Shown: positions 40,263 to 49,349 of the stretch, one piece after another
Position numbering within the stretch: the stretch's first letter is position 1
Layout of the letters: each line of letters begins with the position of its first letter
Assembly (NCBI RefSeq): GCF_000183545.2
Contig: NZ_JH976535.1
Span: 1,045,890 to 1,109,889 of the forward strand
Reading direction: 5' to 3'
Source of the DNA: Thermaerobacter subterraneus DSM 13965
GTDB lineage: Bacteria; Bacillota; Sulfobacillia; Thermaerobacterales; Thermaerobacteraceae
Length of the DNA: 64,000 nt
The notes under the pieces: model-generated
What the model saw: only the letters and a program-made list of their open reading frames with translations
Told to the model about the DNA's origin: nothing
Databases searched by the model: none
Position numbers and translations under genes: made by a program

Positions 40263-41362
40263 TGGTATACACGGACCCTGCGAGGCGGCACGAGTTTGTA
40301 CTTCTGTTCGACGTCAGGGATGGCAACCCCAATGGTGACCCCGATGCGGGCAACATGCCCCGGATCGACCCTGAAACCATGTATGGGCTGGTGACCGATG
40401 TCGCTCTCAAGCGCAAGGTGCGGGATTACGTGTCCGGGGTCCTGAACATTCCTATCTTCATCCAGAGCCGCACAACTCTCAACACCCTTATTCGGGAAGC
40501 GTTCGAGAGCGTGGGTTACGTCCCGCCTGGGATAGACCTCGACCCTGAAGAACTGGATGATCAGGACCTAGTGGAGTGGCTCCAAGAGAAAGGAGATGTG
40601 GGCTTCTCTGTGGACGGAAAACGCCTCCTTTACTCGGGGGAGTCAAGGAACCGGCGGGACATCCAGCGGGAACTGACCGACGGCCTGCCGGAAGAGCACC
40701 AGCAGCTCCGCCAAAAACTGACCAGGATCGCCCGCCGGCTAGGTGACGTGCTCAACAAGGGTGCTGGCCAGGTCAGTGCCAGAGAAAAGCAGGAGGACGC
40801 GCGCAAGGAACTATGCCGCAAGTATTACGACATCCGCATATTCGGTGCAGTCCTCTCGACGGGACTCAACGCCGGGCAGGTTCGGGGACCAGTACAATTT
40901 ACCTTCGCCCGTACTGTGGATCCTATTCAACCCCTGGACCTCACGATCACACGGCAGGCCCGCACAAACACCGTGCGCATGGGCAAGAAGGGCAATGCTG
41001 AGATGGGCAGAAAGCCGGTGGTGCCGTATGGCCTCTACCGCGCGCACGGCTACTTTAACCCGTACCTCGCCAAGGAAACGGGGGTCACCACCCAGGACCT
41101 CGAGACGTTGTGGGACGCGCTGCAGAACCTGTTCGAGTTCGACCGCTCGGCGGCCCGTGGGGAGATGCATGTCCGCGGCCTGATCGTCTTCACCCATGAC
41201 AACCCCAAGGGAAATGCTCCGGCACACAAGCTATTTGACCTTGTGACGGTCAGGCGGCGTGACGGGGTGTCGGTGCCCCGAGGGTACCACGATTATGCGG
41301 TGGTCATCCACCGCGACGATCTGCCCCCGGGGGTCACCCTGAGCGTGTTGGTGGAGCCGTAG
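40262..41362 (+). CDS. cas7: Cas7 (Csd2) backbone subunit of type I-C Cascade
   Basis: 366 aa from ATG 40262, overlapping cas8c by one base (GTG codons at 40256 and 40259 are alternatives closer to AAGGAGG). The RAMP signature FVLLFDVRDGNPNGDPDAGNMPR (in part) is diagnostic of Csd2/Csh2 proteins, and VTDVALKRKVRDYV and GPVQFTFARTVDPIQPL follow. It polymerises along the crRNA spacer. The repeated NPNGDP is the RNA-binding loop. Confidence 0.96.
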   Translation: MVYTDPARRHEFVLLFDVRDGNPNGDPDAGNMPRIDPETMYGLVTDVALKRKVRDYVSGVLNIPIFIQSRTTLNTLIREAFESVGYVPPGIDLDPEELDDQDLVEWLQEKGDVGFSVDGKRLLYSGESRNRRDIQRELTDGLPEEHQQLRQKLTRIARRLGDVLNKGAGQVSAREKQEDARKELCRKYYDIRIFGAVLSTGLNAGQVRGPVQFTFARTVDPIQPLDLTITRQARTNTVRMGKKGNAEMGRKPVVPYGLYRAHGYFNPYLAKETGVTTQDLETLWDALQNLFEFDRSAARGEMHVRGLIVFTHDNPKGNAPAHKLFDLVTVRRRDGVSVPRGYHDYAVVIHRDDLPPGVTLSVLVEP

Positions 41363-41444
41363 GCATTCCCAGGCTGGGGGCGCAACCTCGGATCACCGGA
41401 GTGGCGCCCCCAGCCTCTTCCGCCCAGTGAGAGGGGAGAAGCGG

Positions 41445-42065
41445 GTGCATTCAGGAACCGTCTCGGATGACGAGCCAGTGCCTATCAGCGCCCTACAGCA
41501 CTACGTGTACTGCCCCCGGCAGTGTGCCCTGATCCACGTCGAGCGCGCCTGGGGGGAGAATGTCTTCACACTGCGTGGTCGGCGTGTGCACGAGCGTGCC
41601 GATACACCCGGGACGATGGTTCGCGAGGGAGTGCGGGTGGAGCGGGCCTTGCCGATCTGGTCGGAGAGGCTTGGCCTGATCGGGCAGGCTGACGTGGTCG
41701 AGTTTCTCCCCGACGGTACGCCGTTTCCGGTTGAATACAAATCGGGTCCCCGATTGGCTCGCCGGGCCGACGAGGTGCAACTTTGCGCTCAAGCCATCTG
41801 CTTGGAGGCGATGTTTGGACGACCCGTACCCCGTGGCGCCCTCTACTACCATGGCGGCAGGAGACGAAGGGAAATTGCGTTCACCCCTTCCCTGCGGGAG
41901 GAGGTCGAGCGGGTGACTCAGGAGGTTCGCCGACTGTTGCAGCAGCAGCAACTGCCGGCACCGGTGGCAGACCGCCGCTGCTGCCACTGCTCACTCTTGG
42001 ATACGTGCCTTCCATTTGCTATACGTCGCTGTATCGCCGGGGATTCTGGGAGCGAGTCCACGTGA
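41445..42065 (+). CDS. cas4: Cas4 nuclease
   Basis: 206 aa from GTG 41445, six bases after AGGGGAG. The four Fe-S cysteines are Cys23 in YVYCPRQCALIH plus the C-terminal cluster RRCCHCSLLDTCLP. The RecB-type core has GQADVVEFLPDGTPFPVEYKSG (Asp, Glu and Lys of the nuclease) and QLCAQAICLEAMFG. Cas4 trims prespacers so that PAM-matched DNA is inserted in the right direction. The stop overlaps the cas1 start (GTGA). Confidence 0.95.
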   Translation: MHSGTVSDDEPVPISALQHYVYCPRQCALIHVERAWGENVFTLRGRRVHERADTPGTMVREGVRVERALPIWSERLGLIGQADVVEFLPDGTPFPVEYKSGPRLARRADEVQLCAQAICLEAMFGRPVPRGALYYHGGRRRREIAFTPSLREEVERVTQEVRRLLQQQQLPAPVADRRCCHCSLLDTCLPFAIRRCIAGDSGSEST

Positions 42066-43081
42066 CCCACGTGATCCTCAACACGCTCTACGTCCAAACC
42101 CAAGGTGCCTACATCCACCTTTATCAGGATACGGTCCGGGTAGAGGTCGAAGAAGAGGTCAGGCTGCAGGTGCCCTTGCACCATCTTGGGGGCGTGGTGG
42201 TGTTTGGCAATGTCTTGGTGAGTCCTTATCTCATTCAAAGATTTGCGGAAGATGGCCGGTTTATCGTGTGGTTTTCGGCATCGGGACGCTTCGTCGGTCG
42301 CCTTCACGGCCCAACGTCGGGCAACGTGCTATTGCGCCGCGCGCAGCACGAGGTGTTGAGTGATCGTGCTCGTACCTTGCATCTTGCTCGGTATATCGTT
42401 TCAGGAAAACTCAGGAATTCACGTCAGGTCCTGCTTCGGGGGCTGCGTGACCTTCCGGGCTCTGTACCAGCGATCGAGGAGGCGGCGGACAATCTGCAAG
42501 TCCTTGTTAACGAAGTCCAACAGGCATCGTCACTGGACGGGGTGCGCGGTATCGAGGGGCGTGGCGCGAATCTCTACTTCACCGCACTCGGACACCTGAT
42601 TCGCGGCGAGTTCGTCTGGACGGGGCGCACCCGGCGTCCACCCCGGGATCCGATCAATGCGTTGCTCTCCTTTGCCTACGCGTTGCTCGTCAGCGACTGC
42701 GTCGCGGCCTGCGAGGGTGCGGGATTGGATCCCCAGGTTGGCTATCTGCATGCCCTCCGGCCGGGTCGTCCGTCGCTCGCACTTGATCTTGCGGAAGAGT
42801 TCCGAAGTGTGCTCGCCGACCGCCTGGTTGTTTCTCTGATCAACCGTCGCCAGGTTCAGCCGGGGGACTTCGACGTTCGGCCGGGTGGTGCTGTCGTCCT
42901 CAAGGATGACGCCAGGCGAGTATTCTTGGATGCGTATCAGCGGCGCAAACAGGAGGAAGTCACCCATCCACTTCTAGAACAGCGCATACCCATCGGGCTC
43001 GTCCCCTATGTCCAGGCACGCTTGCTGGCGCGGTTCCTGCGCGGCGACACCCCGAAGTACGTTCCGTACAGCATTCGGTAA
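42062..43081 (+). CDS. cas1: Cas1 integrase
   Basis: 339 aa from GTG 42062. The N-terminal beta domain includes LGGVVVFGNVLVSPYLIQRFAEDGRFIVWFSASGRFVGRL. Catalytic Glu in GVRGIEGRGANLYF, His in GYLHALRPGRPSLALDLAEEFRSVLAD, followed by the catalytic Asp in the same motif. It integrates spacers at the leader end with Cas2. Type I-C/I-B group by length. Confidence 0.97.
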   Translation: MTHVILNTLYVQTQGAYIHLYQDTVRVEVEEEVRLQVPLHHLGGVVVFGNVLVSPYLIQRFAEDGRFIVWFSASGRFVGRLHGPTSGNVLLRRAQHEVLSDRARTLHLARYIVSGKLRNSRQVLLRGLRDLPGSVPAIEEAADNLQVLVNEVQQASSLDGVRGIEGRGANLYFTALGHLIRGEFVWTGRTRRPPRDPINALLSFAYALLVSDCVAACEGAGLDPQVGYLHALRPGRPSLALDLAEEFRSVLADRLVVSLINRRQVQPGDFDVRPGGAVVLKDDARRVFLDAYQRRKQEEVTHPLLEQRIPIGLVPYVQARLLARFLRGDTPKYVPYSIR

Positions 43082-43104
43082 GAACCCGAGAGGTGAAGGA
43101 TGCC

Positions 43105-43395
43105 GTGGACATACTGGTCCCATATGACGTGAACACGGAAACGAAAGAGGGACAACGGCGGTTGCGACGTGTGGCCCGCGTTTGTACCGGCTTTGGGCAA
43201 AGGGTGCAGAAATCCCTCTTTGAATGTCGCGTAACACAGGCCCAGTTGGAAGAACTCGAGGCAAGGCTGGTGAAGATCATCGACGGGAAGAAGGACAGCC
43301 TGCGCATTTACATTCTACCGGGGGGTCGGAACCGCCTTGTAAGGGTTCATGGAATCGACCGCTACATCGATTTCGAGGATCCGCTCATTGTATAA
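43105..43395 (+). CDS. cas2: Cas2
   Basis: 96 aa from GTG 43105, just after GAAGGA (an in-frame GTG at 43093 is less likely). Ferredoxin-like fold: ILVPYDVNTETKEGQRRLRRVARVCTGFGQRVQKSLFECRV, with the Asp of YDVNT and the closing RVHGIDRYIDFEDPLIV used in dimer contact. It is the structural partner of Cas1. It is the last gene before the leader. Confidence 0.96.
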   Translation: MDILVPYDVNTETKEGQRRLRRVARVCTGFGQRVQKSLFECRVTQAQLEELEARLVKIIDGKKDSLRIYILPGGRNRLVRVHGIDRYIDFEDPLIV

Positions 43396-43627
43396 CCATG
43401 TGGGGATCTCCGGGGCATCAGAATCGGTCAGCGTGGCCATGATGGGGTGCGCGAACCCCTAGTGATCACGGAAAACCTGGGAGGTTCGCGGGGCGCGAAA
43501 AGCCTTGTGAAACAAGGGTTTGGGACGTGATGGGTGAGGACGGGCGCTTCCGATATAGAGATTCCAGACGGGGTTCGCGCAATTGGGTCGAGAAGTTCAA
43601 GCACGATGGGCGTTTTTACCCCGCGCC
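43396..43627 (+). promoter_or_regulatory. Leader of CRISPR array 1
   Basis: 232 bases between cas2 and the first repeat, with no open frame. It carries paired motifs GCGCGAACCCC (about 43450) and GGAGGTTCGCG (43480-43490), which can form a long stem as in other type I-C leaders, a nested TTCGCG/CGCGAA pair (43485-43499) and a further GGGGTTCGCGC near 43571. New spacers should be added at 43628. Confidence 0.7.
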
Positions 43628-46021
43628 ATCACACCCGGCCGAAAGGCCGGGTGAGGATTGAAACTCACCTGGCTCCGCCAGTTCTACGCTGAGCATCGGT
43701 CACACCCGGCCGAAAGGCCGGGTGAGGATTGAAACCCCGGGGCCAGGACGAGCTCGGCAAGGCCACAAAGGTCACACCCGGCCGAAAGGCCGGGTGAGGA
43801 TTGAAACATTTGAGGCCCAACCTCCGGCGCAGCTCATCGGCCGTCACACCCGGCCGAAAGGCCGGGTGAGGATTGAAACGTGGACCCCGTGGCCCGCGAG
43901 CGGAGCGCGAGCGGCGTCACACCCGGCCGAAAGGCCGGGTGAGGATTGAAACGAGGCGAACAGGCTGCAGCACGCCTCGATGCGCTCGGTCACACCCGGC
44001 CGAAAGGCCGGGTGAGGATTGAAACGCCGGCGGCCGTGGCGAACGCCTGCAGCGCTCGCAGGTCACACCCGGCCGAAAGGCCGGGTGAGGATTGAAACCA
44101 GATCGAGGACCAGCAATGGACGGCGCCGGAGCGTCACACCCGGCCGAAAGGCCGGGTGAGGATTGAAACCCCTGCGCACAAGCGACTTCGCGCGTAAGGC
44201 TGCCGTCACACCCGGCCGAAAGGCCGGGTGAGGATTGAAACCCTCGGTGGAGTTGGTTCCTGGACCGAGCTTGGCGTGTCACACCCGGCCGAAAGGCCGG
44301 GTGAGGATTGAAACACGGCGACACCCCCTACAGTTCCACGCCGTTGGCTAGGTCACACCCGGCCGAAAGGCCGGGTGAGGATTGAAACCCCCCGCGCCGT
44401 GGGGCGAACGGCTCTACGCGGGCAGGTCACACCCGGCCGAAAGGCCGGGTGAGGATTGAAACCGCTACGAGCTGCTGGATTCGGCGAACCGCCACAGTCA
44501 CACCCGGCCGAAAGGCCGGGTGAGGATTGAAACAACGCCTGGCTGCATGACGTGATTGCGAGGGTGCTGGTCACACCCGGCCGAAAGGCCGGGTGAGGAT
44601 TGAAACGCACGGTACCTGGCAAGGGCCGTGCTTGAGGCGAGGGTCACACCCGGCCGAAAGGCCGGGTGAGGATTGAAACTTCACGCGGCCCTTCAGGCGG
44701 CGGTCGACCAGGGGCGTCACACCCGGCCGAAAGGCCGGGTGAGGATTGAAACCAGACCCGCTCGACGGCCGCCGGGGTCTCTTCGTCGTCACACCCGGCC
44801 GAAAGGCCGGGTGAGGATTGAAACCGCCTGGCGCCGGAGGCTGGCCGCAAGAGCGGCGGGTCACACCCGGCCGAAAGGCCGGGTGAGGATTGAAACGACA
44901 CGCTCGCCAGCTTGCCGTCGGGGGCGTAGTTGAGTCACACCCGGCCGAAAGGCCGGGTGAGGATTGAAACGGGGCCAGCATCTTCTCCTCGGCATAGTCG
45001 CCGTGTCACACCCGGCCGAAAGGCCGGGTGAGGATTGAAACGGGGCCAGCATCTTCTCCTCGGCATAGTCGCCGTGTCACACCCGGCCGAAAGGCCGGGT
45101 GAGGATTGAAACAACATCGCACTGCTGGCGTCGACGACGCGGTTTGTGGTCACACCCGGCCGAAAGGCCGGGTGAGGATTGAAACTGATCCCGCTCAACC
45201 CACACGGGCCCGCTCTGCAGTCACACCCGGCCGAAAGGCCGGGTGAGGATTGAAACAAGCCCCTCAGCATCGATTGGACGCCCCTGAACCGTCACACCCG
45301 GCCGAAAGGCCGGGTGAGGATTGAAACAAGCCCCTCAGCATCGATTGGACGCCCCTGAACCGTCACACCCGGCCGAAAGGCCGGGTGAGGATTGAAACGG
45401 CGAGGCGTACAACGCCCTGCTGAATCACCTGCACCGTCACACCCGGCCGAAAGGCCGGGTGAGGATTGAAACGCAAGCCACCGTTTCCGTCGTAAACAAA
45501 GGCGACATACGTCACACCCGGCCGAAAGGCCGGGTGAGGATTGAAACACGGTACGAGCGCGGGGAGATCCCCGTGCCGGATGTCACACCCGGCCGAAAGG
45601 CCGGGTGAGGATTGAAACGCGTTGGCACCGGCGTACCTCCGGCCACCTTGCGGTCACACCCGGCCGAAAGGCCGGGTGAGGATTGAAACCCCGTAGCCCT
45701 CCCGCTCCCCGGACTCGGGGATGGTGTCACACCCGGCCGAAAGGCCGGGTGAGGATTGAAACAGGAGCACGACGCGCCCCATCACACGACCCTCCCGGTC
45801 ACACCCGGCCGAAAGGCCGGGTGAGGATTGAAACCGGTTGCTCAAGCCGAACCGGCGCATCAAGGCGTGGTCACACCCGGCCGAAAGGCCGGGTGAGGAT
45901 TGAAACATCGCCCGCTGGCAGCGCCAAGCTCGCCTGCTCGCCGTCACACCCGGCCGAAAGGCCGGGTGAGGATTGAAACCCTATGCCGGCGCCCGCTCTC
46001 GCATGGCGCCGATCGTCACAC
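43628..46021 (+). CRISPR. CRISPR array 1, 33 repeats plus a broken one (type I-C)
   Basis: A 37-base repeat starts GTCACACCCGGCC and ends GTGAGGATTGAAAC, with spacers of 33-37 bases. Inside is a perfect 9-bp stem (CACCCGGCC/GGCCGGGTG) closed by a GAAA loop; 11 bases (AGGATTGAAAC) follow the stem, exactly the 5' handle left by Cas5c. Thirty-three full copies run from 43628 to 45979, then a spacer and only GTCACAC of another repeat at 46015-46021, where an IS3-type element begins. The first repeat has A instead of G at base 1. Two spacers occur twice in tandem (44971 and 45042; 45257 and 45328). The leader is at the left, so older spacers were lost or cut off at the right. Confidence 0.98.
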
Positions 46022-46345
46022 ACCTGGACTTGCCCCGGTTTAGTGGACACCCCGATACTTGGGGCGTAAGCCCCGGAAAGGGTGATCCCCATGCCGGCTA
46101 CCAAGCCGCCGTATCCTCCCCAGTTCCGGGCCGAAGCCGTCCGCCTCGTCCGGGAAAGCGGGAAGAAGCTCCAGCAGGTTGCTGCCGATCTCGGCGTTTC
46201 GGAAGCCAGCTTGCGGAAGTGGGTCCGCCAAGCCGAGATCGATGCGGGGCAGCGCCCCGGGTTGACCACAGCCGAGCGGGAGGAGCTGAACCGGCTGCGG
46301 CGGGAGAACCGGATCCTGCGGGAGGAGCGTGAAATCCTAAAAAAA

Positions 46346-46534
46346 GTCCTCCATGCCGCCTACGGCGGCACCACGAAGGACGAAAATGGCGTCCAGCCAA
46401 AGTTGTATGTGCCACCGGTTGCATGAGATCGAGCTTGCTTGGTGCCGGCAAGCCCGCAAAAAAGTCTGATCCTGGCGATCGCGCGGCACCACGAACTGTT
46501 GCCCTCCGCACGGGGGAGCACGCGAGGGAGAATC
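46346..46534 (+). ncRNA. Candidate bridge RNA region of the IS110 element
   Basis: In IS110-type elements the non-coding end upstream of the transposase encodes a structured bridge RNA that pairs with target and donor DNA. This 189-base stretch precedes the transposase, has no supported gene, and contains hairpins such as GCCGCC-TAC-GGCGGC at 46355-46369. The assignment rests on family knowledge; loops pairing with the IS3 target were not worked out. Confidence 0.4.
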
Positions 46535-47815
46535 TTGACCGAGGCGATCGCCACGCCGGTGAGTTCCCTGGGACGGGGGGCGGTGGCGGTGGACGTGGTG
46601 CACGAGCGGTGCGCGGGGCTGGACGTGCATAAGCAGACGGTGACCGGTTGTGTGATCACCCCGGAGGTCCGTGAGACGCGGACCTTCGGCACGATGACGG
46701 CGCCGTTGTTGGAGTTGGTCGCTTGGCTGCAACACCACGGCGTGACGCACGTGGCCATGGAGAGCACGGGGGTGTACTGGAAGCCGGTCTACAACCTGCT
46801 CGAGGGCTCCGGGATCGAGGTCCTGGTGGTCAATGCGCAACACATCAAGCAGGTACCGGGTCGCAAGACGGATGTCAAGGATGCCGCGTGGATCGCGGAG
46901 TTGCTCCGGCATGGGCTGCTGCGGGGCAGCTTCATCCCGGATCGCAACCAGCGGGAGCTGCGGGAACTGGTGCGCTACCGCCGGAGCTTGATCCAGGAGC
47001 AAGCCCGGGAAGCGAACCGGATCCAAAAGGTGCTGGAAGGTGCCAACATCAAACTCGGGGATGTGACCAGCGTGGTCCTGGGTGTCTCCGGCCGGCAGAT
47101 GTTAAAGGCCATCATTGCCGGAGAGACGGATCCGGAGAAGCTGGCGGATTTGGCCCGGGGTCGTTTGCGGAGCAAGCGGGAGAGCTTGGTCCAAGCGCTG
47201 ACGGGTTTGATCGGCCCGCACCAACGGCGGTTGCTGGCTGCACAGCTGGCCAACGTCGAGTTCCTGGATGAGCAGATTGCCGCTTTGGATCGCGAGATCG
47301 CTGAGCGCATGCGCCCTTATGAAGCCATCCTGGAGCGGATGGACGAGCTGGATGGCCTGGCCCGGCGCACAAGCGAGGAGATCCTGGCGGAGATCGGCGT
47401 CGACATGAGCCGCTTCCCGACGCATCGTCACCTGGCCTCGTGGGCCAAGATCTGTCCGGGCAACAACCAGAGTGCCGGAAAGCGCCGGAGTGGGAACACG
47501 GGGCAAGGGAACGCCTATCTACGGGCGGCCCTGGTCCGCGCGGCTCAGGCTGCGGCGCGGACACGCGACACCTACTTGGCGGCCCAATTCCGCCGCCTCG
47601 CTGCGCGGCGGGGCAAGAACCGTGCCAAAGTGGCCGTCGCCCATAGCATCTTGGTGATCATCTACCACATGATCAAGCACGGCACACGCTATAACGATCT
47701 TGGGGCGGCGCATTTCGAACGGCTCAACGAGCAGGCCACCGTCCGGCGGACCGTGGCACGTCTTGAGGCGCTGGGTTACAAGGTCACACTTGAGAAGCCC
47801 ATGTCCGCCGCCTAA
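46535..47815 (+). CDS. IS110-family transposase (recombinase)
   Basis: 426 aa from TTG 46535 near AGGGAG (GTG 46439 is a longer option). N-terminal DEDD/RuvC-like domain: [34 protein letters not shown] and [19 protein letters not shown] supply the acidic residues. The C-terminal Tnp_2/transposase_20 domain has [17 protein letters not shown] and [21 protein letters not shown] with the Ser thought to be the nucleophile. The frame is intact, so the element may be active. Confidence 0.93.
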   Translation: MTEAIATPVSSLGRGAVAVDVVHERCAGLDVHKQTVTGCVITPEVRETRTFGTMTAPLLELVAWLQHHGVTHVAMESTGVYWKPVYNLLEGSGIEVLVVNAQHIKQVPGRKTDVKDAAWIAELLRHGLLRGSFIPDRNQRELRELVRYRRSLIQEQAREANRIQKVLEGANIKLGDVTSVVLGVSGRQMLKAIIAGETDPEKLADLARGRLRSKRESLVQALTGLIGPHQRRLLAAQLANVEFLDEQIAALDREIAERMRPYEAILERMDELDGLARRTSEEILAEIGVDMSRFPTHRHLASWAKICPGNNQSAGKRRSGNTGQGNAYLRAALVRAAQAAARTRDTYLAAQFRRLAARRGKNRAKVAVAHSILVIIYHMIKHGTRYNDLGAAHFERLNEQATVRRTVARLEALGYKVTLEKPMSAA

Positions 47816-47876
47816 GCCCACGCCGCATTTTCGAGGGAGCCGCGGCCTTTTTTGCCCAGGAGAGCCGACGGAACCG

Positions 47877-48779
47877 GTGACGGTGTTTCGGTTCATCGAG
47901 CAGGAGAAGGCCCACCACCCGGTCGCCACGCTGTGCCGTGTCCTGGGCGTCTCGACCAGCGGCTACTACGCATGGCGGCAACGTGGTGCCTCCAGACGGT
48001 CCCAGGAGGACGCGGATTTGAGTCAGCAGATCCGAGCCATTCATGCCGCCAGCCGGGGCACCTACGGGGCTCCGCGCGTTCACGCCGAACTGCGGATGGT
48101 TCATGGCGTCCGTTGCGGGCGGAAGCGCATCGCCCGGCTGATGCGGGCCATGGGGCTGGCTGGCGTGCACCGGCGCCGAGCCCGGGGGATCACACGCCGG
48201 GATCCCCGGCGCCCGGTCGACCCCGATCGGCTGCATCGCCAATTTGTGCCCGATGCCCCCAACCGGGTGTGGGTGGCGGACCTCACGCAGCACCGCACCG
48301 AAGAGGGATGGTTATACCTCGCCACAGTGGTGGACGGCTTCTCCCGCGCCGTGGTGGGCTGGGCCATGGGCGACCGGCCCGTGGCGGAACTGGTGGTCGA
48401 CGCCGTCACCATGGCGGTGCGGCGTCGCCGGCCGGGGCCCGGCCTGATCCACCACTCCGACCACGGAGCACAGTACACCTCGCTGGCGTTCACCCGTCGC
48501 TTGGAGGCCCTCGGCATCGCCGGATCGATGGGTTCGGTGGGCGATGCACTGGACAACGCCGTGGCGGAGAGTTTCTACGCGACGCTGCAGACAGAACTCC
48601 TCGACCGGCAAACCTGGGCGAGCCGGGATCAGCTGCGCATGGCGATCTTCGAGTACGTCGAAGGGTTCTATAACCGGCGGCGCCGTCACTCGGCACTTGG
48701 CTACCTCTCGCCCGACGAATACGAGGAGCGTTGGAAGCAGGAGCGAAAGGTTCAGCCCCAGGAAGGGATTGTGGCATAA
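47877..48779 (+). CDS. IS3 orfB, DDE transposase
   Basis: 300 aa from GTG 47877, overlapping the orfA stop (GTGA). The N-terminal HTH_21 region (FIEQEKAHHPVATLCRVLGVSTSGYYAW) precedes the integrase core with the catalytic triad: Asp in RVWVADLTQ, Asp in HHSDHGAQYTSLAF and Glu in DNAVAESFYATLQTELL (the D-D-35-E pattern). It is intact, but orfA is split, so a normal OrfAB fusion by frameshifting cannot be made from this copy. Confidence 0.94.
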   Translation: MTVFRFIEQEKAHHPVATLCRVLGVSTSGYYAWRQRGASRRSQEDADLSQQIRAIHAASRGTYGAPRVHAELRMVHGVRCGRKRIARLMRAMGLAGVHRRRARGITRRDPRRPVDPDRLHRQFVPDAPNRVWVADLTQHRTEEGWLYLATVVDGFSRAVVGWAMGDRPVAELVVDAVTMAVRRRRPGPGLIHHSDHGAQYTSLAFTRRLEALGIAGSMGSVGDALDNAVAESFYATLQTELLDRQTWASRDQLRMAIFEYVEGFYNRRRRHSALGYLSPDEYEERWKQERKVQPQEGIVA

Positions 48780-48820
48780 GCCTCAACCCGTCCACGAAAC
48801 CGGGTCAACTCCGATGCCGG

Positions 48821-48868
48821 GGTGGTCAACAATTAAGTTAGCACGGTGGTCAAGTTTTCGATTAGCAC
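48821..48868. repeat. Two tandem imperfect 24-base repeats
   Basis: 48821-48844 and 48845-48868 each start GGTGGTCAA and end TTAGCAC with differing middles. Multiple terminal repeats of this sort occur at the ends of IS21-type elements, so this may be the remains of such an end. It joins the IS3 right end to the IS1182-like remnant. Confidence 0.6.
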
Positions 48869-49243
48869 GCGCAGCCGGCGGATGGGCCGGAACTGTTCCT
48901 GGCGACGAGTAAAGAGTGGAAGCAGCGCCAAGCCTGGAAGGATGCACCCCCTCCGCGGGGCCGGATCCCCAAGGGGCTGAGCCTGCGGGAGCGGATGGAA
49001 CGCAAGCTGCGGACCCGGCGAGGGCAGGCGATCTACGCCAAGCGCAGCCAGACCGTGGAGCCGGTGTTCGGGCAGATCAAGACCGTGCGAGGCGCCGACC
49101 GGTTCCTCCGTCGGGGTCTGGCGGCGTGTGACAGCGAGTGGAAGCTGCTCTGCCTGACCCATAACTTGCTGAAGCTCTGGCGAAGGGTCACGGAGGCGTC
49201 CTCATCCTCGCCCTTGGGTTGGATGGCGGGGGGGTTGGCGTAG
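48866..49243 (+). pseudogene. 3' remnant of an IS1182-type transposase gene
   Basis: The frame after the TAG at 48863-48865 encodes about 125 residues: ELFLATSKEWKQRQAW, PPPRGRIPKGLSLRERMERKL, AIYAKRSQTVEPVFGQIK and CLTHNLLKLWRR. This is the C-terminal part of IS1182/DDE_Tnp_1 transposases, with the catalytic Glu in QTVEPVFGQIK. The first two thirds are missing, so the gene is dead. Confidence 0.85.
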
Positions 49244-49349
49244 AAGGGTAACGACCGGGCCGCCGGCCTACCCCGTCCTGACCGTCAGCCCACGGGACAT
49301 GGCCGAATCGACCCGGTACGTTCCCCCAGTTCTGATCTCGTCAGGGTCA

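Larger units (their letters stand above)
46346..47838 (+). mobile_element. IS110-family element inside IS3 orfA
   Basis: Boundaries are set by the IS3 reading frame: the CTAAAAAAA codons before 46346 and GCCGCGGCC from 47839 join exactly. The element is about 1.49 kb with one transposase gene and a 189-base non-coding left end. Short or no inverted repeats and no clear target duplication, as expected for the family. The boundary could shift by a base because G occurs on both sides. Confidence 0.8.
46091..47880 (+). pseudogene. IS3 orfA, split by IS110
   Basis: Codons 1-85 (46091-46345) encode the helix-turn-helix and leucine-zipper part: PPYPPQFRAEAVRLVRESGK, VAADLGVSEASLRKWVRQ and ending ENRILREEREILKK. 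The remaining 14 codons, AAAFFAQESRRNR then TGA, lie at 47839-47880 in the same frame, on the far side of the IS110 copy. Removing 46346-47838 restores a 98-aa orfA. As it stands the first part runs on into IS110 DNA and stops at 46426. Confidence 0.85.
46025..48813 (+). mobile_element. IS3-family element, interrupted by an IS110 element
   Basis: Terminal inverted repeats of about 24 bases are visible at 46025-46048 (TGGACTTGCCCCGGTTTAGT start) and 48790-48813; the reverse complement of the right one differs at about five positions. Inside are orfA (split) and orfB of an IS3-type transposase. Without the IS110 the element would be about 1.3 kb, normal for the family. It lies in the eighth base of a CRISPR repeat on the left, but the right flank has no repeat remainder, so deletion or a further rearrangement followed. 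No target duplication is evident. Confidence 0.85.

Noticed and set aside
43665-45947. Many short open frames in CRISPR array 1 with a repeated peptide
   Set aside because: They are translations of the repeat and spacers, not genes.
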